From Diplocarpon mali (lineage: Eukaryota > Ascomycota > Leotiomycetes > Helotiales > Drepanopezizaceae): a DNA stretch of 64,000 nt. The stretch covers positions 66,288 through 130,287 of the forward strand of contig JAENRP010000017.1 in NCBI GenBank assembly GCA_024741835.1, in the 5' to 3' direction. The stretch's first letter is position 1. Every line of letters begins with the position of its first letter. Of this stretch, positions 48,935 to 59,616 are shown piece by piece. The position numbers and the translations under genes were made by a program. The notes beneath the pieces are model-generated. The model made no database searches. It worked only from the letters and a program-made list of their open reading frames with translations, and was not told the origin of the DNA.

Positions 48935-51709
48935 ATGTCGCGGCATCTACATCTTCTGCTTTGCCTCTCTGGGTTTTTCCAATCGAGTCTGGCAAGCCGA
49001 TTTCTTGTCTCCAGGAACGCCAGATCGAATCATAGCACGCCCTACTCGGCTACAGTGCATTGGCTAGATGGCAAGCCAACACACAACTTTGGAACAACTT
49101 TCGGAATTCCATGGCCCAAAGGACAGTATCACATTGAAAATACATCTTTCATCAGCGCTGAGGCAGACCTCCAGTCGTGGGTGACTGGCTACTGGGCCGA
49201 TGGCTCGGTGAAATGGACCGGGCATGCCATTGCAGCTTCAGACACAATCGCCGACACTTATACTGTAACCGCTCAAGTCTCGGGGCCTTCCACGAGCAAC
49301 AGTACTAGCCCGTTGGTCGTCATTGATGAAAAGACTAAGATTACCATTAATACAGGCAGAGTGACAGTCGTTTTCCCAAAGACTGGCAACGTCGTGATTG
49401 AAAAGATCCAGACAGCCAGTGGAAAAATCGTTGGAACTTATGGACGACTTGTTCTTCAATCCCAGTCAGGAGTCGCCTCCAATTCCGACAACCGCGCCTC
49501 TAACTCGTCAACCAAGTACTTTAACTTTGAAAGCAGCATTGACACGGTATCCGTATCAAATACCGGCTCTGCTCGCACCTTAGTCACTGTGAATGGAACG
49601 CACTCGGTCATTGAAGGAGGCGCCCACGCGAATTGGCTGCCCTTTGTCCTACGATTTTACTTATACGCCAACTCCGAGTCCATTCGCATCGTCCACAGCT
49701 TGATTTTTGACGGACAAGCGGACAAAGATTTCGTTAGCGGCATCGGAATCCGATTCGGAGTCCCTCTCAACGATTCTGCGTACGATCGACACGTTAGAAT
49801 TGCCGGTGTTGATGGCGGTCTTCTTAGCGAGGCGGTCCAAGGTATCACTGGTTTGAGACGTGACCCTGGAGAATTAGTGAGAACTTCTCAGTTCGAAGGC
49901 CAAGAGCTACCAGATAAGAGCACTTGGGATGTGCGAGTCACCTCCAGACTGAAGTGGGTTCCAAAATGGGCCGACTACCGTCTATCACAGCTTTCATCTG
50001 ATGGCTTCAGCCTGAAGAAGCGCACTCATGAGGGTCAAAGTTGGGTCAAGATCTCTGGGGGTACCAAATCCGGGGGACTCGCTTATATTGGGGGCGCTAC
50101 TCAGGGAGGCCTTGCAATTGGACTCCGTGATTTCTGGAAGCGCTACCCCACTGGTCTGGACATTGCGAATGCAGCCAGCGATGTAGGCGACTTGACACTT
50201 TGGATCTATGATCCGAGAGCTGAGCCATTGGACCTCCGGCCTTACCATGATGGCCTGGACCAGACCGGGTATGTTGACGAGCTTGATGCGCTGGAGATCA
50301 CCTACGAGGACTACGAACCTGGTTTCAACACCCCATACGGCATTGCCCGGAGTAGCGAGATCTTCATCTTTCCCTTTGAAAGAACTCCCTCAAGAGAGAC
50401 CCTTGTCAGCCTGACTGAGCACATCAATTCGCCTCCTGTCCTGATCGCAACACCCGAGTTTCTCCACAAATCCAAGGCTCTTGGAACCTACTGGGGGCTG
50501 CCCGATACTAGCAGCGCCGAGTCGACAACCATCGAAAACCACCTCGATTTCCTTTTTAGATTTTACGAAGGTCAAGTGGCTCAACATAACTGGTACGGAT
50601 TCCTCGATTACGGTGATTTCATGCACACCTATGATGTCAGCCGTCACATCTGGCGTTACGATATTGGGGGTTATGCATGGGACAACTCCGAACTGTCCCC
50701 CGACTTGTTCTTCTGGCTCTACTTCCTCCGCACAGGGCGCGCCGACGTCTATCGATTTGCCGAGGCTTTGACCCGTCATACAGGTGAGGTTGATGTGTAT
50801 CACATCGGACAATGGAAGGGTCTCGGCACCCGTCACGGTATCCAGCATTTTGGAGACTCTGCAAAACAGGCCCGTATCTCCCAACCCCAGTACCGCAAGT
50901 ACCTTTTCTACCTTTCCGGTGGCGACGAACGGATCGGAGAACTACTCGACGAGCTGGCAGACACAGATAAGACTTATGGCATCCTAGACCCCAACCGCAA
51001 AGTCCGCACCGATGGCTGGGTCCCTACGCCCAGCTCAACTGTTGCTGTCGGGCTCGGCACTGACTGGGGAGCGTTGGCTGGCGGCTGGCTGATTGCGTGG
51101 GAACGCCGTGGCGCTGGCTGGCAAGACGCAAAAGCCAAGCTTACAAAAACCATCACTGGCATCGCCGCTCTCAAGAACGGCTTTATCACCGGCTCGGGAT
51201 TGTACGATCTCACCAACTGGACTCTGGGCCCTCCTCCTGCAGATGTCAATAACACAGGTCTGGTCGCAGTATCGCATCTCTCATCGGTATTTGGCCTACC
51301 AGAAGTTATCTCTGAAGCCATACAGTACTACGGTGACGACCTGCCTGCTGGTTTCAAAAATGTATGGATTGACTACGCATACTATTACCACGCCAGCGAA
51401 GCCGAGCGCATCGCCAGATACGGAGCGAGCTGGACAACGAGTCTCATCCAGCCTCAGAGTAGGCTCACGGCCTACGCAGCTCAGCAATCAGGGAACTTGA
51501 CAGTGGCAAAAAGGGCGTGGTACGATTTTTTCAATGATGGACTCCTACCTACAGCGCCGTGGGCGACGGTTAGGATCAATGGCAGTGCGGTGCTGAGTCC
51601 GTTGGACGAAGCGAGTTGGCTTGCCACAAATGATGCGGCGCAATATGGACTAGCGGCTATTGAGAATTTGGCGCTGATTCCCGAGACCTTGACGACTTGG
51701 AAGTCATAG
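48935..51709 (+). CDS. Secreted exo-rhamnogalacturonan lyase, PL26-like
   Basis: A single exon of 924 residues. The signal peptide is MSRHLHLLLCLSGFFQSSLA with likely cleavage near residue 20-22. The mature N-terminus (ATVHWLDGKPTHNFGTTFG, IPWPKGQYH, ADLQSWVTGYWADGSVKW) matches the RIFT-barrel start of the PcRGLX/YetA-like proteins, as I remember the family founded on the Penicillium chrysogenum rhamnogalacturonan exolyase. The middle has VLRFYLYANSESIRIVHS and GIRFGVPL; the last third is an alpha-barrel-like segment (WYGFLDYGDFMH, DIGGYAWDNSELSPDLFFW, HRGE-type GEVDVYHIGQW, THGIQHFGD-like RHGIQHFGDSAKQ). Many Asn-x-Ser/Thr sites fit a secreted glycoprotein. The enzyme would trim pectin rhamnogalacturonan-I from chain ends by beta-elimination. 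I cannot assign catalytic residues from sequence alone. Confidence 0.8.
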   Translation: MSRHLHLLLCLSGFFQSSLASRFLVSRNARSNHSTPYSATVHWLDGKPTHNFGTTFGIPWPKGQYHIENTSFISAEADLQSWVTGYWADGSVKWTGHAIAASDTIADTYTVTAQVSGPSTSNSTSPLVVIDEKTKITINTGRVTVVFPKTGNVVIEKIQTASGKIVGTYGRLVLQSQSGVASNSDNRASNSSTKYFNFESSIDTVSVSNTGSARTLVTVNGTHSVIEGGAHANWLPFVLRFYLYANSESIRIVHSLIFDGQADKDFVSGIGIRFGVPLNDSAYDRHVRIAGVDGGLLSEAVQGITGLRRDPGELVRTSQFEGQELPDKSTWDVRVTSRLKWVPKWADYRLSQLSSDGFSLKKRTHEGQSWVKISGGTKSGGLAYIGGATQGGLAIGLRDFWKRYPTGLDIANAASDVGDLTLWIYDPRAEPLDLRPYHDGLDQTGYVDELDALEITYEDYEPGFNTPYGIARSSEIFIFPFERTPSRETLVSLTEHINSPPVLIATPEFLHKSKALGTYWGLPDTSSAESTTIENHLDFLFRFYEGQVAQHNWYGFLDYGDFMHTYDVSRHIWRYDIGGYAWDNSELSPDLFFWLYFLRTGRADVYRFAEALTRHTGEVDVYHIGQWKGLGTRHGIQHFGDSAKQARISQPQYRKYLFYLSGGDERIGELLDELADTDKTYGILDPNRKVRTDGWVPTPSSTVAVGLGTDWGALAGGWLIAWERRGAGWQDAKAKLTKTITGIAALKNGFITGSGLYDLTNWTLGPPPADVNNTGLVAVSHLSSVFGLPEVISEAIQYYGDDLPAGFKNVWIDYAYYYHASEAERIARYGASWTTSLIQPQSRLTAYAAQQSGNLTVAKRAWYDFFNDGLLPTAPWATVRINGSAVLSPLDEASWLATNDAAQYGLAAIENLALIPETLTTWKS

Positions 51710-52991
51710 AGATGACGGTTGGAGTGGTGTAACGTAGAGTTTGAATACTTATTGAAACCGGGCCTGAAAGAAACATCAAGACATGGAAAAAATCTCCCTT
51801 GCTATTTTCATACGTAAACATGTAGCCCCAAGCAGACCATGTCGATATCAATCACTTGATACCTGTCGATACTACTCGCTTAACATCTCAACATGCCACG
51901 GCAGAGAATCCTGTCATTATTCCACCCAGCTTAAACGCTATACTTGGGTCGCTGGTTTGGAATACGACAAAGATCTGAAACAGATCAAAATTTCTTGAGT
52001 TGTACTTAAACATACTTGCGATATACCTCTCGGTACACGTCGAGGACTACTCCGAAAAGTGCAAAGAATATCAAAAGAAGGGCCGGATTGAAATACTTCA
52101 ACTCCTCGTTTGTATTTTTTTTATTCTCTATTCACATATCTTCGCCCGGCCTAGCTTGACATACGTATAAGCTGAGCTAAGCCGTGTCAGGAGACTAGCG
52201 AGGTTTTAGGCAAGCTATTAAAAAATCATGGCTAAGAGGTGGCAAACGTAAGGTCGGAAAGGTGATTCTGGCTTAGGCTGGGGTGGGGATTTTCTCTATG
52301 CTAAAAACAATTATAAAATAACAGTAATCAAATACTAAAAATTGCCAGGTAGCTGTAGCAGCAAGGCAGCGATATTATGGTGTTAACAGCAAGGTAGTAA
52401 TAATAAAGTAGCAAGATCAAAGTAGTGAAAAAAAAGTTAGTGATAACAAGTTATAGCAAGATACTGATAATTTAGTAGTATTAACGAAGCACTGAAGATT
52501 GCCAGGTAGCGGCGACAAACAAGCATGCAGTGATGGGATAGCGATAAAAATGTATCAATAGCAAGGCGGCAGTAGTAAAGCAGCAAGATCAAGGCAGCAA
52601 GATCAGTAGCGATAAGAGAGCGATAGAAGAGCTATAGAAAGGTACCGATAGCGGGATAGAGGTACGTGCTCCGTATTTTGTGCACGTATAATAATGGAGT
52701 AGCAATGCGAAAGTCATGAAAGAAAGCGCGGAGCTGAAGGGACAGCCATATCAGTTATTTAAAATAAGTACTTTCAACACTCTATCCGCTTCGCGAACGG
52801 CGTAGTCATGCGAAGACTCTACAGAACTCGAGGTGTACGAGGTGCATTAAAGGTGTACTCGAGCAAGGTTCAAGTATGATTGCCGCTTCAAGATGGGTGG
52901 TGACGATCGGCGCCAGCCTGAGAGCTGCCTGCGCAAGTTATGGTAAACAAAAGTGTTGAAAAGAACCCAATCGCCTCTCGCTCGGTTAGAA
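51710..52991. other. Intergenic with diverged tandem repeats
   Basis: AT-rich sequence between convergent genes; it contains the degenerate repeat block at about 52331-52660 described separately. No gene is supported. Confidence 0.5.
52331..52660. repeat. Two diverged tandem units (about 160 bp) built from AGCAAG-type motifs
   Basis: ATTGCCAGGTAGC occurs at 52341 and again at 52498. Further right, AACAGCAAGGTAGTAATAAT (near 52385) corresponds to AATAGCAAGGCGGCAGTAGT (near 52557), and AAGTAGCAAGATCAAAGTAG to AAGCAGCAAGATCAAGGCAG. The differences are almost all C/T or G/A. Within each unit AGCAAG/AGCGATA words recur. The first copy is richer in A and T than the second. Confidence 0.6.
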
Positions 52992-54321
52992 TCAATTATC
53001 AAGTTCAACGCCGCTGTCACTCGTTCCATCATCCTTCTCATAGTCATCTCCGCCAGTCCAACCCGAGCCACCAAAGCCTCCGAACCTCTCGACGATCTCC
53101 CTCTCCTCCAGACCTTCCAGATGCAACCGCTCTAGACTCCTCCCCTGCGCCCAAAAATCCCTCCCCATCATCATCCCCGCAATCCCAACAACCGCCTCCA
53201 GCGGGCCGGCATCCAACCCAAGCTTCCTCGCCAACCCGGCCCAGCACACCAGCAGATCCGGCACATCCTCTTCCACGTTACGATGCCGGAGACTACTCGG
53301 CGCCGCGAGATCCTTATGCGGCCCCGAGTTCCGCGCAAGTTCCACGAGGCTCGCAAAGCGCGCGTCGTAGCAGCGGTTCGACGTCTCGAGGACGCCGTCG
53401 AGGTCAAAGCCCATCTTCTCCCCGATGTCCAGGCGCACGCGGTCGACGGCCAGCATGGCGCGCGCGACGGCGGGCGTGAGCCCGTCGGAGTAGAGCAGGA
53501 ACGGGCGCGAAGGGGGCGGGACTTCGATGCTGCCCGCGTTCAGGAGCATCATGAGGGGGTGGAAGACGCCGTTGATGTTGGAGAGGGAGACTTCGAGGAC
53601 GGAGGAGCTCCAGCGCAGGGTTTGCGAGAACAGGCTCGTGATGCGGGAGTGCAAGCGAGGCGTGAGGGTTGAGGGGGGATGGGCGGCGATGTTGAAGGAG
53701 GACTTGACGCCGAACACCTGGAGGTGGCCGGCAGAGATGCGGCACGAGTAGGGGGAGATGTTGGTTTCTACTACTGCGCGCGGCTGTCAGCTTTTGGTCT
53801 TTGCAGCTTGATGGAGTTGAGGAGAATGATCTTGTTGATCTGCCCACCGAAGAATGGGCGTGGATCTCGGAGAGCGTGAGAAGGGGAACTGAGAAGACGA
53901 AAGACGCACCACATCCTATCTTCAGCGTCTCCCCGACAAGAAGACTGAATAGGTTGCCCGGTACCGCAACCAAAGTATGCAGGCTCAAGTCTAGCCCTCT
54001 CATCTCGCCTAGCAGCGTCTCCTGTCCTGTAGATGGCACCGTCATGATCATCAGGTCAGAGAAGTCGGCCGCAGCACGCATGTCGGTCGTGATGTTTACT
54101 TTGGTGCATCTCTCTTCTGCGACTCCGGGCCAGCTGGACAGCAAGTCGCCTTGGTCCAGGACCGGTTGGGCGTGCCGCAGGTGCTCCGGGTGAGAGTAGA
54201 GCAGGACGGCGGTGCCGCGCGACGAGAGATCCGCGGCGAGAGCGAAGCCAGAGGGCCCGGCGCCGAGGATGGAGACTTTCCGTGGCACGGTTTTCGCGTC
54301 CGACTTCCCGCTTCTCTTCAT
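52992..54321 (-). CDS. Opine (octopine/nopaline-type) dehydrogenase family protein
   Basis: Exon 54321-53910 joins 53773-52992 through a 136-bp intron (GTGCGT..GCGCAG), giving 397 residues; the acceptor could move three bases. The N-terminal Rossmann fold starts KVSILGAGPSGFALAADLSSRG (about 14-35), the NAD(P)-binding GxGxxG variant, followed by LMIMTVPSTGQ and the LVAVPGNLFSLL strand. After the intron come ETNISPYSCRI and the C-terminal helical domain of octopine dehydrogenases: EVSLSNINGVFHPLMMLLN, then LYSDGLTPAVARAML and VDRVRLDIGEKMGFD. Family enzymes reductively condense an amino acid with a keto acid. Substrates here are unknown; a tailoring role in a metabolite pathway is possible given its neighbours. 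The tail past GGFGGSGWTGG is acidic and variable. Confidence 0.85.
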
Positions 54322-55234
54322 CTTCCAAGGCAATGATGAGATGAGATGGATTGGGCGCTTGGGTCCGACGGTCTGGTGTTGGAAGGGAATCAAGTCGGGA
54401 GATGTGGTGTTGTTGACAGGAGAGCAGGACCCTGTTTACGTACCTCGACTCAAGTCCCAGGAAAGCGGTTGGAGCTAAGCGAGCGACGAGCAGGTTTCCA
54501 TTGTTCCAGCTCTCTGGGACTGGAACCGGCAAGGAGATTAGATTTAAGCTCCGGCATCAAAGTCAAATCCGGACGCGGGACTGACATCTTCCACTTCGCG
54601 GCTGAATTCTCTCATATTCTCTCATGAGTACTCGGGACTCGGTACGTTCGTGCTCATCTCAAGAACTCTAATGGAACCGAACAGGGTCCCAGCGCCGCCA
54701 AGACCCAATTGCGCAAGTTTTATGTAGCTGCATGTTTAGGTTTTTTTGTGTCTCGGATCTGGCCAGGGTTGATGCACTCAAATAACCTCAATCGACACGG
54801 CATTATAGTCTGATGGCCTTGGCTGCCTCGCTTTTTGATCAGGTGGTTTGTTTGTTGACGGGGGGGCTAAGCGAGATTTGTCGACTGTGCGAAAGATCAC
54901 TAGACACTGGGTGTACGCGAGGGCTCTTGTCTGCAAATCCCCTTGGTAGAATTTCGGTTATGGCTTCGATGAGACAGAATAATGCACATAACCATGTCGA
55001 GCATATTGATGTCAATTTTAAACTTGTCCATGCGTCAGAACGTGGCTGTCAGTCTTCACGATTTCAGATGTTAACACCTTTTAAGAGCTGTTGAAGGTTC
55101 GCTATGAGGGTCACAGGCACATTGTACCAGGAAGGCTTGCCAGAAATTCTGTGGATAGATCGTTGCAAAATTAAAACTTGTCGGATCGTTTCAGGGTGAG
55201 TACCTCGTGTAGCCCGGCCGTCGATCCCAAATCA
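54322..55234. other. Spacer between dehydrogenase promoter and transporter 3' end
   Basis: Holds the upstream region of the opine dehydrogenase. The ORF at 54813-55094 is unsupported. Nothing else seen. Confidence 0.4.
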
Positions 55235-56927
55235 TTACAGTGAGACGCTCTTCATCTTTCGTATCTTCCCCCCATACGTCCCTAATACCCACGGGACAGG
55301 CGCAAACGCCAATGCAAGAAATCCCAGAAGGCTATTTCCCCAGCCCCAACCCAGCCTCTCATAGAGTCCCAGCCCAGCAAGCGGGATCAATGCCCCAGCT
55401 AGTCCCCTCAATACCGCATTTGCAGCAATAACACTCGCTGCATACATCTCAAACGCATCAATGAGATACGTCTGGATCCCCACAAAGATAATAATACTCC
55501 CGAACCCCGTTACCCCGGTCCCAATCTGAGGTACGATCCAGTGCACGCCTTTGTCAGCGGTCCAGCCGTAGATGAACAGCCCGATGGGGAAAGTGAGGGA
55601 GCCTGGGAGTGTGATGAGGAGAGGGATTCTGTCTTCAGGGGTCGGTGCGTGGCCGGACGCAGCACGACGCCGGAGATTCCGGTCGCTAAACCTCCCAATG
55701 TAAAGAAGGCCGGCGAGGGTGCCGATGCCACCTGCTATGTAGACAAGCCCGGTTCCTGAGGTCGAGAAGCCGTATATGGATCGGAAGACGAAGGAGTAGG
55801 TTGAAAAGAGCAGGTATAGGGTCCCATAGAGCACGGCGACGTAGGTGCACATAACTGTAACAATTGGGTAGCAGATGAGTAGTTTTAGCGGCCGGATGAT
55901 GCTGTTCCTGAAATGCTGCTTGGCGGATAAGGGCGACGCGAGTTTGGATTTGTATAGAGGGTTTCCGGATTCTTTCCGAAGTCTCGAGGCCTTCCTGTCG
56001 AGTAGGATGGGTGCATAGGTTTCCTGCAGGACGAAAAAGGCGAAGACTGTGATGAAGCCGATCTTGGTATTGTCAGTGAAAGAGAACCTTGGCCTTTTCT
56101 GGGCTGCTTTTGGGTCGATAGGAGACGTACAACCATTGAGATGAACCAGAAGATCCATCTCCATCCTAAAGCCTGCGCCAAATACCCGGCGACGATAGGT
56201 CCAACTACAGGCCCAAGAATCGTGCCTACCGACCAGATCGAGACAGCTTTACCTCTCTTCTCCCGCGGCATGATATCAGCAATGGTGCCTGAGCCGATGG
56301 TAATCGTCGCTACACCCGCAAAGCCCGACAGGAACCTCGCAGCTAGGAGCATCGATGTGTTTTGAGAGAGCGCACACATGATTGTGAAGCATAGAAACAG
56401 CACGTTGGTGACATTGTAGATGATCACGCGACCGTAGAGCTCACTCAAGGGTGCAAGAAGAAGCGGCCCACAAGCGAACCCGAGGACGAATATAGAGACG
56501 ACGAATGTGGCGAATGTGTCGGAGCTCGTGTGGAAGTCCTGCATAACGAGCTCGACGCCTGGAGCGAGCATTGAGGATACGAGGGGCCTATAGCTTGTTC
56601 AGTTTTTGATTGGTTTTGCGAACAAAGGATCTGGTCGGTTACTTACACAATGAAGCTTATGGTTGAGATCGTACATATGTTTACCCATTTTTTCGTTGAC
56701 GACCAGTTCATGGGGTTCTCAGGGTCTTGGTCTTCTGGCTCCTGCCATCCCACAATGAAATCATGTTCAAGCTCCGAAGAGGCATCTCTATGCAGGGAGC
56801 CCAGAACAGTACTCGTCATATGGCTTGTGTGAGAAGCAATCTCTGTATTCGCATAGATCTCCTCCTTCGTAACTGTCCCTTTCTCGATATCGGGAGTCCC
56901 GTGACCATGTGCTTCTGGTTCTTCCAT
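55235..56927 (-). CDS. MFS drug:proton antiporter-type transporter (DHA1-like)
   Basis: Exons 56927-56647, 56587-56131 and 56062-55235, with introns of 59 and 68 bp, give 521 residues in one frame. The cytosolic head is acidic and ends DPENPMNWSSTKKWVN, the usual lead-in of this fungal group. About 12 membrane helices follow; visible landmarks are LVSSMLAPGVELVMQDF, the motif-A-like LSELYGRVIIYN, ARFLSGFAGVATITIGSG (helix 4), MPREKRGKAVSIW and the antiporter motif C region VGTILGPVVGPIVAGYL. The loop LDRKASRLRKESGNP between the halves and the PLKLL segment are typical. Members expel drugs or the cell's own toxic metabolites at the plasma membrane. Being next to a dehydrogenase, methyltransferase and P450 suggests product export. 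Confidence 0.9.
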
Positions 56928-58824
56928 CAGATTGAGAGAAACTGTTGTTGATGTAAGATTGAGTCACCAGATAACGGCATTCTCGAGAATTAACGAGAGG
57001 TTGAGTGGACCGGCTTGCTGAGAAATCGAGGTGACGACGGGTGGGTCTGGGTTGCATCTAGGTTTTGGAGGTTTTGGAAACAAGTCCGTAGCTAGGATGT
57101 CGGGGTCGGGTGATGATTTGACTAGATTAGCTTCATTATCATGCAGAACATAATGTTTCTGACGCTAGCATATTCTACGTCTTGTGGACATGTACCCGAG
57201 AAAAAGAGCGCTTGTAAACAGCTGTTCACATATATGTGAAGAGAGTTGTTTCCACAACTATAAAACGAGTTCGTGAAATTTGTGTCGCAGTAGAGACGGC
57301 CCTCCCTCTTCGTTTGAGCGCCTTCCCTTCTAGATATATATGAAATGCGACTTGACAAAAACATACAAATCGCATTTTGAGACGAAAGACTGTATTTGGC
57401 TACTCATAGACAGTGTGCAGGGTCAGTGGAATGCTTCAATTAGCCATTCCCATAACTAGTAGCTGTGTACGGAGCTATAGCGGTTTCTATGATGGTTGGT
57501 CCGTTGCGGGGGGAGAGGCCTTGCTCCCTCCAGAAGGTGGTAATGCGCCGAACATCTTGTGAATTGGAACTCGTATAGGAATGCAAGTCAGTGGCATGAA
57601 TTTTGTAATAAATTTGCCCCTGCGCTGACGAGTAAGAGCAGGAGTGTCTCTAGATCTAAGCAAGAGCCCGAACAATATATTTTGATTATCTAAGCTTAGA
57701 ATCAAGTATAACTCATACTATATCAACAATCCGCGGGTCCCGGCGTTCGGAGAACATAGTAGAAGAAGGGTCCGCGAGCCTGCTGAGATGATCGCAGCTT
57801 AGCAGTTTAAGATGTACTGCCTGTCTGGGCTAAGCGTCTTACTCCTCCCTTGTTGACAAGCCACAATACCCTACGCAATCGCTGTAATCCTTGGTCTTAA
57901 CCACGCAGACAAAGGGTATAAAACTACACGGATCAATGCTCCGCTGCTGGGGGGAGGAAATCTTTAACAGCATATTAAAATACAACTGTTCATCGCCGAA
58001 TAGCTAGAAGATTGTCCAGTGCTGAATCCACTGTCTGCGAAAGTCAAAAATTAATCGAGAGCCAATATTCTCCTAGGCGATCCCAAATCCAGGTTTACAA
58101 GCGTTCGGCTCGCTTCGCTTGCTTTTACCAATCGTCAGGGTCTAGCTTCTCGGGGGCTTTATCGATTCATTTTCTGCGAAGAACAGAGTAGCCCTGTACG
58201 CGCCTCTTGCATTCTCCAGAAATCAAAACTTCGCAACTGTCCCGCGCTTGACGTGATTTCCGCTCTTGCATAGTCCTGACTCGTTTTAAACCTGATGTGT
58301 ATGAAAGCTGGAGGCTCTGGGAAATCTGCATGTCAAATTGGTTATAACGAGTACAACTGCATTTCACCTCTCCAGACTCTGGTGTTACGGAAAAGAGACA
58401 GTAAGACGTTTGCCATCGTCTTTATAGCAAGTTGCTGCTTATTTATCAAGTGAAGAGCGCTTACGGTTATTAGAAGATAACAGTACGCTATATGAGAGAC
58501 TTGGAAGCTCAAGAGGAATCGCTAAACTCTTGGTTCGCTTAGGCCTGGTAAGGATATGTATTCAAGTTTCGAAACTCGTGTCTGACCCCTATAACAATTA
58601 AAAGAACACAATGAGCATGTTTCTTTTTTTAATTAGAGCGGCTTATCATGTCCCCAGTCGCAACTCTACTCCTCTTCAGTGACTGCAATTATCAACGCAT
58701 ATTCTTCAAACCAAATGGAGATATCTCCTCTAGCTTTTAAATGAGACCCCTTGTCATTGTTTTCTTCGCGAAGCTGAAATCAGACACAGAGTCAAACATT
58801 TACCACTCGTGGATTCGGTCTCGC
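56928..58824. other. Intergenic between transporter and methyltransferase
   Basis: Transporter promoter region, then AT-rich sequence without supported genes. Short ORFs near 57487-57705 and 58167-58367 show no features. Confidence 0.4.
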
Positions 58825-59616
58825 TTAATCTCTCACAGCAACGGTAACCAACAACTCCATCGGCATCTTGATCCCCCCCTCCGTCGTGACCTTCTTCCAC
58901 TCTACCAACATCTCCTCCCGAACCTGCGGTCTCAACTCCACCGGGATTCCCCCATACGTCGCCCCGGAGCTGCTCGTATCCAACCACTGCACCATCGCCT
59001 CTCCATTCTCTGCCTCCTTGATGATCGTATTAACCACAATCTTCCTGCTTGAGAAGCCGGCCTCATCCAGCAGGCCTTCTACCTCCGTTCTCTTCAGGAA
59101 CGTCGGCCCGCCCGTCTGGGGATACCGGGCGTACGGCTCCCTCTTCAGAACATCCTCCTTGATCCTCTCATGCTCTGCCACAAAATCCCCCGAGCCGCCC
59201 GAGATCCCAAGCTTCCCCCCCGACCTCAGCACACGTGCGAACTCCCGCATCGCCAGGGGCTGGTCCTGCACCCAGTGGAACGTCGAGTTCACGAACAGGA
59301 CGTCGAAGCTGCCGGCTTCAAAGCGCGACAGGTCCTCCGCGACACCCTCGTGGAAAGTGAGGTGAGGTGTGCGGGCTGCGCGCGTTTGCGCGAGGCCGAT
59401 GCGCTCGGGACTGGGGTCGATGCCGACCACGCGTCCTGAAGGCCCCACGAGGGAGGCGAGATGTTCAGTGAGGTTTCCGGGCCCGCAGCCGACGTCGAGG
59501 ACGTGAGAGCCGGGCGTGATAGCGAGCCGGTCGAGCAAGAAGAGGCCGGCTGAGGATTGGGTGGTGTTGAGGGCTGTGTAGCCTTGCGCCAGCTCCGGGG
59601 TATCGACGATGACCAT
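58825..59616 (-). CDS. SAM-dependent methyltransferase (UbiE/Tam-like)
   Basis: A single exon of 263 residues. The class I fold is complete: motif I HVLDVGCGPGNLTEHLA (about 38-54), motif II VVGIDPSPERIGLAQ, then FHEGVAEDLSRFEAGSFD, FVNSTFHWVQDQPLAMREF and LRSGGKLGISGGSG. The N-terminal YTALNTTQSSAGLFLLDRL helix and the FHWV motif resemble trans-aconitate- and arsenite-type small-molecule methyltransferases. The C-terminal cap (EVEGLLDEAGF, MVQWLDTSSSGA) likely sets substrate choice. No targeting signal. Substrate is unknown; its place between an MFS exporter and a P450 is compatible with O- or N-methylation of a secondary metabolite, but a general cytosolic role is equally possible. Confidence 0.88.
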   Translation of the reverse strand: MVIVDTPELAQGYTALNTTQSSAGLFLLDRLAITPGSHVLDVGCGPGNLTEHLASLVGPSGRVVGIDPSPERIGLAQTRAARTPHLTFHEGVAEDLSRFEAGSFDVLFVNSTFHWVQDQPLAMREFARVLRSGGKLGISGGSGDFVAEHERIKEDVLKREPYARYPQTGGPTFLKRTEVEGLLDEAGFSSRKIVVNTIIKEAENGEAMVQWLDTSSSGATYGGIPVELRPQVREEMLVEWKKVTTEGGIKMPMELLVTVAVRD

